A stretch of 64,000 nt of DNA from Pseudomonadota bacterium. GTDB lineage: Bacteria > Desulfobacterota > Desulfobulbia > Desulfobulbales > JAGXFP01. The stretch is taken from positions 1-64,000 of the forward strand of contig JAHJIQ010000026.1 of assembly GCA_018823285.1 (NCBI GenBank). The letters are read 5' to 3'. Of this stretch, positions 7,216-14,280 are shown piece by piece; the first letter of the stretch is position 1, and each line of letters opens with the position of its first letter. Below the pieces are notes generated by a model. It had not been told where the DNA came from. It searched no databases and saw only the letters and a list, made by a program, of their open reading frames with translations. A program made the translations under genes and the position numbers.

Positions 7216-9453
7216 ATGAGCAAGAGCAAACAGAACATACTCCTCCTCGGCTCCAATGTCCTGATCAACAACCTGCCGATCAAAGAGGTGAGCCTCCTCC
7301 ATGAAGGAAGCCTCCCCGCCTACGGTTACAATCCCGGAGATTCGCTGGAACTCCTGGCCGGCGGGGTAACCGTTGAACAGGGGCGGCAGGAGCAATGCCT
7401 CACCTGGCTGAATTCGCTTCGCGACCCTGAAGGTCCGGAAATCGAGATCCGGAGCAGAAGCTACGGCGACCCGAAAGAGGTCTACCAGTTTTTCCGGCAG
7501 CGAAAAACCGGGACGAAAGCCCCCGACACGGGCTGGTTCATGTTCCACCAGATTCTGCCCCCGGAAGGGCGCAGTGACAAGGAACTTCCTCTTGACCTCG
7601 CCGGCGGCGACCGAGAAATTTTCACCGGCAACAACGGCATCATGGTCATCGATGACGGCGGCAAACCCCCATCGGTTGCAGACGAACTGCAAAAACAGAA
7701 CCCCTCTGCCTGGGTGATCGGCATGGGGATCAGCGTTGCCCACTGGCATGAATGGGCCAAGGCTTTCGGCAGCAGCTTCTGCCTCTTCTGCCGCCTGTCG
7801 GACCTGGAAACCACCCGGATGGAGATGGACAGCGGTCTGATCTGGGAGACCCTGACCGCCACCACCCTGCGGGCCCTCCGATCCGATGAAGTCGATCTCT
7901 GGGACCCCGGAACGAAAAATTTCCGCTGCCATATTATTATCGAAATGTTCCCGCACGGCATTCTCTACGCCGGCCCGGATGGCATCCTGCTCCGGCACCG
8001 GAAGGCCAGCCTGCCCGAAAAAAGTTCCCCCCGCCACCGCGGTTCGGTGCCCTGTTACGACACCCTGGTCACCTCAATGCTCGCCCAGGACTGCATCAGA
8101 ACCGGCCGGCTGATGGCCTGCCGCAATTATTTCGCCGGTTTTTCCGAGCTGGTCCTGAACAACTGGCAGTTTTTAAACGATCACGGCTATGCCTTCAACG
8201 GCCGACTGAAACTCCCCGAGCTCGATTTTTCCCCGGTTTGTAACATCGACCCCGCACCGACCCTCAGGGAACCCTGCCTGATCAGGATCGATCCCGACAC
8301 TGCCGGGTTTGACCTGACCCTGGAGGCCGTTTCCGGCCAGAGCTGGACGGAAGGAAAGAAAGAGGCGATCAGGGGGTTCTTCCCGTATCAACCCGCCCCT
8401 GGATTCAGTAAGGGACTTCAGGACGGGCTTTCCGCCAACTATCTGGATGTGATCACCGAAATCCTCCATTACCTGAAAGATGAGGTGAGCTGGAAAAAAG
8501 GCTTCAACGATCTGCGCCTCTTCAACGTGGGAAATCTGCGGACCATCGATCCTGTGGAGATCGACGCGGTCACTACCCTGCAGAACGTGATGGACAGCTA
8601 TGTCTGCCGGGACCATTTTCTGCGCCCGTTGTGCGTCGGGGTCTTCGGCCCACCCGGCTCCGGCAAATCCTTTGCGGTCAAGGAGGTGGCGCGGGTCATC
8701 TCCCGCAAGTTCGACACCAATCCCTTTGAGTTCTTCGAATTCAACCTGACCCAGTTCGACGGCCCGGATGAAATCAATTCGGCCATTGAGCCGATCCGCG
8801 CTTCGGTTGCCAAAGGAATGGTGCCGATCGTCTTCTGGGACGAATTCGACTGCCGCTATGACGGCCACGAATTCGGCTATCTCCGCTACTTTCTGCCGTC
8901 GATGCAGGATGGCGTGACCTATGTGCACGGCATCCCGTACAACATCGGGCGGGCCATTTTCGTCTTTGCCGGCGGGGTCAAAAACAGCTGGGAAAAGATG
9001 GAACAGCTCCTCGATCCCGACAATCTCGACCGGGCCAAGGCCCACAAGATCCCCGACTTTTTAAGCCGGCTGCGGGTGGTGCTGGACATCGACGGCATCA
9101 ACATCCCGGAAGAGTATCTCGCCGACAAGATCAGCGACCGGCAGCTCGCCGACCTGCGCCGGGTCCTGGTCAAGAGGGCCTTTATCATCGCCCACCAGAT
9201 GGACACCCACTGGAAACAGGCGGCCCGCAAGACCTCCGGCCTTTTGCTGCGCCTCCTCTTGGCCAGATATAAATTCGGGGCCCGTTCCATCGAGGCGGTG
9301 ATTGAATCGAGCGGTGCGGCCGACCGGCTGGTCTACGGCCTGCCGGAACTCATCGCCCCTTCCGCTTCCCGGATCCATGCCGAATGGCGGATCGATATTG
9401 AAAGACAGGTCGACCAGCTGAGAAAACAGAAAGGTCTCCGTTCGGTCTGGTAA
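7216..9453 (+). CDS. AAA+ ATPase with large N-terminal domain of unknown role
   Basis: A 745-residue protein whose C-terminal half is a AAA+ ATPase. The Walker A motif GPPGSGKS is near residue 477, Walker B IVFWDEFD near 537-544, with later arginine-bearing segments (FLSRLRVVLDIDG). The N-terminal ~420 residues include a Rossmann-like stretch (NNGIMVIDDGG near 135, AWVIGMGISVAHWHEWA near 170, FPHGILYAGPDG near 245). The pattern reminds me weakly of the sugar-kinase-like module that some bacterial ATPases carry before the AAA domain, but I cannot assign it. No membrane segment or signal peptide is evident. It starts 7 bp after the Rrf2 gene and is therefore probably in its operon. Function unknown; an NTP-driven remodelling or defence-sensor role is only speculation. 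Confidence 0.75.
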   Translation: MSKSKQNILLLGSNVLINNLPIKEVSLLHEGSLPAYGYNPGDSLELLAGGVTVEQGRQEQCLTWLNSLRDPEGPEIEIRSRSYGDPKEVYQFFRQRKTGTKAPDTGWFMFHQILPPEGRSDKELPLDLAGGDREIFTGNNGIMVIDDGGKPPSVADELQKQNPSAWVIGMGISVAHWHEWAKAFGSSFCLFCRLSDLETTRMEMDSGLIWETLTATTLRALRSDEVDLWDPGTKNFRCHIIIEMFPHGILYAGPDGILLRHRKASLPEKSSPRHRGSVPCYDTLVTSMLAQDCIRTGRLMACRNYFAGFSELVLNNWQFLNDHGYAFNGRLKLPELDFSPVCNIDPAPTLREPCLIRIDPDTAGFDLTLEAVSGQSWTEGKKEAIRGFFPYQPAPGFSKGLQDGLSANYLDVITEILHYLKDEVSWKKGFNDLRLFNVGNLRTIDPVEIDAVTTLQNVMDSYVCRDHFLRPLCVGVFGPPGSGKSFAVKEVARVISRKFDTNPFEFFEFNLTQFDGPDEINSAIEPIRASVAKGMVPIVFWDEFDCRYDGHEFGYLRYFLPSMQDGVTYVHGIPYNIGRAIFVFAGGVKNSWEKMEQLLDPDNLDRAKAHKIPDFLSRLRVVLDIDGINIPEEYLADKISDRQLADLRRVLVKRAFIIAHQMDTHWKQAARKTSGLLLRLLLARYKFGARSIEAVIESSGAADRLVYGLPELIAPSASRIHAEWRIDIERQVDQLRKQKGLRSVW

Positions 9454-9599
9454 ATGTAAATACCCGGCCCACCGACGGATGGATCCCGGTTTGTTTATAT
9501 AAATATTAATGGCTGTTTCAAAAGAGAGGCAGATGGTGGAGGGATGACGAAAAATTTGAAATCATCTCTCTCCACGCAAATCAACAAAGGGAGGAAAAT

Positions 9600-11003
9600 G
9601 TGAATTCAACGGATTATAATTACGACATCGTGAGAGGCTTCGTATTCTGGAGCATTCTCTGGGGAGTGGTCGCGGTGCTGGTAGGAGTCCTGATCTCCTT
9701 TCAGCTGGTCTACCCGGACCTCAATTTCGCACCGTATCTGACATACGGAAGATTACGCCCACTGCATACCAACGCCGGGATCTTCGGCTGGGGCATCGGC
9801 AGTTTTTTTGCCATGTTCTATTATGTGGTGATCCGCCTCTGCCGCCGTCCCATCTGGAACGAGGGACTGGCCAGGTTCCAGCTCTGGTTCTTTAACGCGA
9901 CCATTATCGCCGCAGCGGTGACTCTGCTTCTGGGCTTCAACACCTCCAAGGAATACCATGAACTGGAGTGGCCCATCGACATCATGGTGGTGGTCCTCTG
10001 GGTGATCTTCTCCATAAACATCATCATGACTATTGTGAAACGTAAAGAAGAGCAGATGTATATCTCTCTCTGGTATATTCTGGCCACCCTGGTCGGAGTC
10101 GCCGTTCTGTATCTGGTGAATGCGGCGGAAATACCTGTCTCGCTGTTCAAATCATATTCAGCCTATGCCGGAACCAATGATGCCAATGTGCAATGGTGGT
10201 TCGGCCACAACGCCGTGGCCATGGTGTTAACCGCCCCGCCGCTTGCCGCTTTCTATTATTTCCTGCCCAAAACAACCGGGGTGCCGATCTACAGCCACCG
10301 GATGAGCATCATCGCCTTCTGGAGTCTGATTTTCATGTATCTCTGGACCGGCGCCCATCATCTCTTGTGGACTCCGGTTCCCGATTGGGTTCAGACGCTG
10401 GCCATGGCCTTTTCCCTGATGCTGATCGCCCCTTCATGGGGTTCGGTGTTCAACGGCTACCTCTCCATGAACGGGCAGTGGCATCAGATGCGGGATAATT
10501 ATCTGGTCAAGTTCCTGATCCTCGGCATCACCTTCTACGGTCTTCAGACCCTGCAGGGGCCCTCCCAGGCAGTGCGAACTTTCTCAGCCTTCATCCATTA
10601 TACTGAATGGATTCCCGGACATGTCCACATGGGAACCATGGGCTGGGTCTCCATGATCCTTTTTGCCGGGATCTACTACATGATGCCCCATATCTACGGT
10701 CGTAAACTCTACTCGATACCGCTGGCAAACCTCCATTTCTGGCTGGTGCTGATCGGCCAGCTGATCTATTCGGTTTCCATGTGGATCGCCGGAATCATGC
10801 AGGCCTCCATGTGGCACAGCATGAACCAGGACGGCAGCCTCTCCTACTCATTTATGGAGACGCTGATCGAGCTCTACCCGTACTGGATGATCCGGGCCTT
10901 GAGCGGCCTTATCTACCTGGTGGGAATCGGTGTCTTCGTCTACAACATCTACATGACGGTCCGCAAGCAGCCTGTTCTGGATGCAGCCGTTCAGAACGCA
11001 TAG
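9600..11003 (+). CDS. ccoN: cbb3-type cytochrome c oxidase subunit I (CcoN)
   Basis: Catalytic subunit of the high-affinity cbb3 terminal oxidase in the inner membrane, reducing O2 to water and pumping protons. The 467-residue polytopic protein carries the expected histidine ligands: LRPLHTNAGIFGWG (low-spin heme b), WWFGHNAVAMVL (CuB His), the WTGAHHLLWTP pair (CuB) and FIHYTEWIPGHVHMG (heme b3 and heme b). Length is typical. The start is GTG at 9600 with GGGAGG five bases upstream; the ATG two bases earlier runs straight into TGA. The 146-bp upstream gap is AT-rich and likely holds the promoter; no FNR box was recognised. First gene of the cco operon. Confidence 0.96.
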   Translation: MNSTDYNYDIVRGFVFWSILWGVVAVLVGVLISFQLVYPDLNFAPYLTYGRLRPLHTNAGIFGWGIGSFFAMFYYVVIRLCRRPIWNEGLARFQLWFFNATIIAAAVTLLLGFNTSKEYHELEWPIDIMVVVLWVIFSINIIMTIVKRKEEQMYISLWYILATLVGVAVLYLVNAAEIPVSLFKSYSAYAGTNDANVQWWFGHNAVAMVLTAPPLAAFYYFLPKTTGVPIYSHRMSIIAFWSLIFMYLWTGAHHLLWTPVPDWVQTLAMAFSLMLIAPSWGSVFNGYLSMNGQWHQMRDNYLVKFLILGITFYGLQTLQGPSQAVRTFSAFIHYTEWIPGHVHMGTMGWVSMILFAGIYYMMPHIYGRKLYSIPLANLHFWLVLIGQLIYSVSMWIAGIMQASMWHSMNQDGSLSYSFMETLIELYPYWMIRALSGLIYLVGIGVFVYNIYMTVRKQPVLDAAVQNA

Positions 11004-11015
11004 GAGGGAATGATC

Positions 11016-11879
11016 ATGTGGGATAAAAAACCTGTACTGTTACTTGTTCTGGCAACAATTGCCATTCTGGTCGGAACCATCATCACCATGGTTCTGCCCT
11101 TTGCCACCATCAATACCTCCGGTGACCGGATCGAATCGGTGAAACCCTACACCGCCGTCCAGTTGGCGGGCCGCGACGTATATATCAGAGAAGGATGCAA
11201 CAACTGCCACACCCAGACGGTAAGACCGCTGGTCTCTGATGTGGTCCGTTACGGCGAATACTCAAAATCAGGTGAATTTGTATACGACCAACCACATCTC
11301 TGGGGTTCGCGCCGCACCGGCCCCGACCTGGCAAGGATCGGGGGAAAATATCCGGACGGCTGGCATCTCCAGCATATGCGCAATCCGACCTCACTGGTCC
11401 CTCGGTCAAACATGCCGGTCTACGCCTTTCTCGACCAGAATACCGTTGATCCCGAATACACCCGGAAGAAGATGGATATCCTAGGTTTTCCCTATACTGA
11501 AGCGGATATTACCGGGCTTCAGGGGGTTACGGAAATGACTGCCATGGTGGCCTACCTGCAGAAACTGGGCAGTGACATCCCCTGGCGGAAAAACGTCAAA
11601 ACCGAGATTATCGGCCCCCTGACCAATCCCTACCTTGATGATGCAACCGTTTTGGAAGAAGGCAGAAGCCTCTACGCTGCCGACTGTGCCGCCTGTCACG
11701 GCTCAAACCTCAAGGGAGGAATCGCGGCCGACATCTCCGACCTGGATATGCCCGATGCGGACCTTTTTAAACTGATCTATAACGGGATTGAAGACAGCAA
11801 CATGCCGTCCTTTGCCAAAATCGGCCAGAACAAAATCTGGAAGATCGTGAGCTTCATCAAAGCACAAAAGAGGCATTAA
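11016..11879 (+). CDS. ccoO: CcoO subunit fused to a mono-heme cytochrome c domain
   Basis: Membrane-anchored cytochrome c subunit of the cbb3 oxidase. An N-terminal anchor (about 6-30) is followed by the CcoO core with heme motif CNNCH near residue 60, GSRRTGPDLARIGGKYPDGW and the SLVPRSNMP methionine ligand region. A second class I cytochrome c domain follows, with CAACHG near residue 225 and a late Met ligand (DSNMPSF). Ordinary CcoO has only the first heme; the second domain looks like one of the two CcoP hemes moved onto CcoO. I chose ATG 11016 because GGAGGG (11003-11008) is correctly spaced for it and only one base from the ATG at 11010. Confidence 0.9.
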   Translation: MWDKKPVLLLVLATIAILVGTIITMVLPFATINTSGDRIESVKPYTAVQLAGRDVYIREGCNNCHTQTVRPLVSDVVRYGEYSKSGEFVYDQPHLWGSRRTGPDLARIGGKYPDGWHLQHMRNPTSLVPRSNMPVYAFLDQNTVDPEYTRKKMDILGFPYTEADITGLQGVTEMTAMVAYLQKLGSDIPWRKNVKTEIIGPLTNPYLDDATVLEEGRSLYAADCAACHGSNLKGGIAADISDLDMPDADLFKLIYNGIEDSNMPSFAKIGQNKIWKIVSFIKAQKRH

Positions 11880-12019
11880 TGAATATGGCCGGTTATTTTT
11901 ACCTGGGAACAACCTTCGGGCTTTTTCTCATCCTGGCGATCATCATCTTTCGAACCTATCGCAAAGGACGAAAGAAAGAACTGGAAAACCCAAAATACCG
12001 AATGCTTGACGACGATTAG
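11879..12019 (+). CDS. ccoQ: CcoQ-like small oxidase subunit
   Basis: A 46-residue single-pass membrane protein. A Tyr/Phe-rich start (GYFYLGTTFG) and hydrophobic helix (about 12-24, LFLILAIIIF) precede a basic stretch (RTYRKGRKKE) and the tail PKYRMLDDD. Position between ccoO and the CcoP-domain gene, size and topology fit CcoQ, which stabilises the cbb3 complex. The ATG overlaps the ccoO stop (TAATG), implying translational coupling. The tail is nearly identical to that of the CcoS protein encoded 4.7 kb downstream. Confidence 0.82.
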   Translation: MNMAGYFYLGTTFGLFLILAIIIFRTYRKGRKKELENPKYRMLDDD

Positions 12020-12064
12020 CCCTAAGAGAATCTGGATAATCGAAATAATTTCAAGGAGATAGAC

Positions 12065-12274
12065 ATGTCAGAAAACAACGAGCCGTATGATGGCATAAAA
12101 GAAGCACACCAGAAGCCGCCCTTTTATTTCAACCTGCTGTTTTATGGTCTGATCATCTGGGGTGTTCTCTTCAGCGCCTACTATCTGCTCTCGGGCTGGA
12201 GTTCCCATGAGGAATTTCAACAGAAGATGACCGCCCATGAGCAGAAATACACCTCACAGACAAAAAGCAAATAA
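12065..12274 (+). CDS. ccoP: Isolated CcoP/FixP N-terminal membrane domain
   Basis: A 69-residue protein that matches only the N-terminal module of CcoP: YDGIKEAHQKPPFYFNLLFYG followed by one transmembrane helix (about 25-43) and a short hydrophilic tail. The two c-type heme domains that normally follow are absent, and the open reading frame ends cleanly before a strong terminator. Together with the extra cytochrome domain on CcoO, this suggests CcoP has been split and redistributed. AAGGAGA lies upstream of the ATG. It should sit in the inner membrane with CcoN and CcoO. Confidence 0.8.
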   Translation: MSENNEPYDGIKEAHQKPPFYFNLLFYGLIIWGVLFSAYYLLSGWSSHEEFQQKMTAHEQKYTSQTKSK

Positions 12275-12299
12275 CAGAACAGACTCTTTCTGAATAGTC

Positions 12300-12327
12300 G
12301 GCCGGGAACTGATCGCAGTTCCCGGCC
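12300..12327 (+). terminator. Hairpin terminator after the oxidase structural genes
   Basis: Perfect 11-bp stem GGCCGGGAACT (12300-12310) and AGTTCCCGGCC (12317-12327) with a 6-nt loop, followed by TCTGTTCATTTTA. The U tract is weak, so termination may be partial before ccoG. Confidence 0.7.
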
Positions 12328-12389
12328 TCTGTTCATTTTACGATTTGGTTGCCATTACCGGACAGAAACGAACCGGAATTTATTGAACC

Positions 12390-13649
12390 ATGACCAAACC
12401 TTCTCTGATAAATCCCAGGCGCACCATTTTTCAATGGACGCTTGCCGCCTTATGGTTCATGGTCCCTTTCATCAGGGTATCGGGTCACGGCCTGATTGAA
12501 ACCGATCTGCCCCGATTGACCTTCTACCTGGCCGGCCGCTCATTTATCATTGAAGAGATGTACCTCTTGTGGCTGCTGGTCATGCTTTTCATTTTTCTGT
12601 TCATTTTCATGACCATGACACTGGGCCGAGTCTGGTGCGGCTGGGCATGCCCGCAGACAGCCTTTGTCGAGCTGTCTGACCGTTTTGCCCGGACGATCGG
12701 GATGAAGGTCGAAAATTTCAGGATCACCGGCTCTTTCCCCCGACAGCTCATTCTGCACCTCTATTATCTGCTGTTCTCCCTGCTCGTCGGCTGCAGTTTT
12801 GTCTGGTATTTTGTCTCGCCCTACAATTTTTTCCCGCTTCTTTTCTCGGGAAAGCTGGGCGTCTGGCCCCTGGGTACGGCCATCGTTCTGGGTGGTGTTG
12901 TTTTTACCGACCTGACTCTGATGAGGAGAGTGTTCTGCAGGGATTTTTGCCCCTACGGCCGTTTTCAGACTGTTATTGTCCAGCCCGGCACCCTCACGTT
13001 AAAGAGCCTGCCCGGTGAAGAAAAACGCTGCATAGACTGCAAGGCCTGTGTTCGGATCTGCCCCATGGGGATTGACATCAGAAAGGGGTATCAGATCGAG
13101 TGCATCAATTGCGCCCGCTGCATTGATGCCTGCCGGAAGGTCATGGCACTGGGAGCACAGCCGGGTATAATCGGCTATACTTTCGGAAACAGGGAACAAT
13201 GGTTCAAAGCGCTGTTCACCAAAAAAATACTGGCCATCATGACCATCCTTCTGCTTCTTTCCGGCTTGCTGTTTTTTGCCGGAACCAACCGTAAAGGTCT
13301 GAGCATGAAGATTCAAAGATCAACATCAATACATCCAATCGCCTCAGAAACCGATACCGGAAAAAATCTGACTACTTTCTTTACCATCTATCTGCGAAAC
13401 CGGACCGACCGGGAAATTGATCTTACCCTGTCGGCCCATCTCGCTGACGGGAAACCCCTGACTCTCAAAGGACCGGACACCATACAGCTGTCATCAAAAA
13501 ACAATCAGTCGTTCCTCTTTGGAGTAACAACTCCGATACCGGACTTCGGCACAAGAACAGAAGTGCTCTTCACCGCCCAGGGAATAAACGGGCAGGAATA
13601 TTCTCGCAGCAAGGCCTATATTTCAAACTCTCTCGGGGAACACGAATAA
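12390..13649 (+). CDS. ccoG: CcoG/FixG-type cbb3 oxidase assembly ferredoxin-like protein
   Basis: A 419-residue membrane Fe-S protein needed for cbb3 maturation; family work links it to cupric-ion reduction. There are several N-terminal transmembrane helices with a GRVWCGWACPQTAF motif (about 80-92), conserved cysteines (RVFCRDFCPYGRFQ), then two 4Fe-4S motifs: CIDCKACVRICP and CINCARCIDACRK (about 213-250). A further helix and the C-terminal Ig-like FixG domain (about 300-415) complete it. It begins the ccoGHIS assembly block, which follows the structural genes after a hairpin. The ATG has no obvious Shine-Dalgarno. Length is normal for the family (slightly short at the N-terminus). Confidence 0.94.
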   Translation: MTKPSLINPRRTIFQWTLAALWFMVPFIRVSGHGLIETDLPRLTFYLAGRSFIIEEMYLLWLLVMLFIFLFIFMTMTLGRVWCGWACPQTAFVELSDRFARTIGMKVENFRITGSFPRQLILHLYYLLFSLLVGCSFVWYFVSPYNFFPLLFSGKLGVWPLGTAIVLGGVVFTDLTLMRRVFCRDFCPYGRFQTVIVQPGTLTLKSLPGEEKRCIDCKACVRICPMGIDIRKGYQIECINCARCIDACRKVMALGAQPGIIGYTFGNREQWFKALFTKKILAIMTILLLLSGLLFFAGTNRKGLSMKIQRSTSIHPIASETDTGKNLTTFFTIYLRNRTDREIDLTLSAHLADGKPLTLKGPDTIQLSSKNNQSFLFGVTTPIPDFGTRTEVLFTAQGINGQEYSRSKAYISNSLGEHE

Positions 13650-13650
13650 C

Positions 13651-14115
13651 ATGAATAAAGATCGCGGCAAAACCACCAACGTCTGGCCCTTTCTGGTCAT
13701 CTTCATCGGGATCTCTTTTCTCGGGGTCACAGGTTGGTCCATATACAGAGCGACTCTTGGTGTGAGTCCGGTGACCGACCCGGAATATTACAGTCATGGT
13801 CTCAAATACAACCAGAGCAACATCGAAATCAAAGCGGCGGAAGCTTCGGGCTGGGCACTTTCCACTGTTCTCAAAGGGCAGGAGCTTGTCGTAAATCTTG
13901 TGACCCATTCCGGGCAGGCTGTCACGGGTTGCAAAGGGGATATCATCATCTATTCCAACAGCAATGCACGGCGGCTCGAACTGGAGCTTGTGGAGCAGAG
14001 TCCGGGACGATACTCCATGCTCTTCCCCGAAAACCTCACAGGCAGCATCACCGGAGACCTGAGCCTCCACCGTGAAGGCGCCAGGATCACTCGCCGCCTG
14101 ATTGTTAACCTGTAG
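13651..14115 (+). CDS. ccoH: CcoH/FixH assembly protein
   Basis: A 154-residue single-pass membrane protein with a transmembrane segment at about 11-32 (VWPFLVIFIGISFLG), a YYSHGLKYNQ motif typical of FixH, and a periplasmic beta-rich domain. FixH is required for assembly of the cbb3 complex and is usually encoded between ccoG and ccoI, as here. It starts one base after the ccoG stop, so the two are translationally linked. Confidence 0.88.
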   Translation: MNKDRGKTTNVWPFLVIFIGISFLGVTGWSIYRATLGVSPVTDPEYYSHGLKYNQSNIEIKAAEASGWALSTVLKGQELVVNLVTHSGQAVTGCKGDIIIYSNSNARRLELELVEQSPGRYSMLFPENLTGSITGDLSLHREGARITRRLIVNL

Positions 14116-14280
14116 GAATTTTCACTATTTATAGACCGAAGGTATCATCCCGCATGCTAACGCTCATGATTTCTTCCGGCTCCCGCCTCCCGGTTTTCTG
14201 ACCGGATGCGGCAGAGACACTTCCTGATGGAGAACGAACCAGCCCCCGGACACCGGGCGCCGGCTTTGAAAGAGAGTACA

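Noticed and set aside
9598..9603. ATG at 9598 as the ccoN start
   Set aside because: It is followed immediately by TGA; the GTG at 9600 gives the full CcoN frame with a well-spaced ribosome site.
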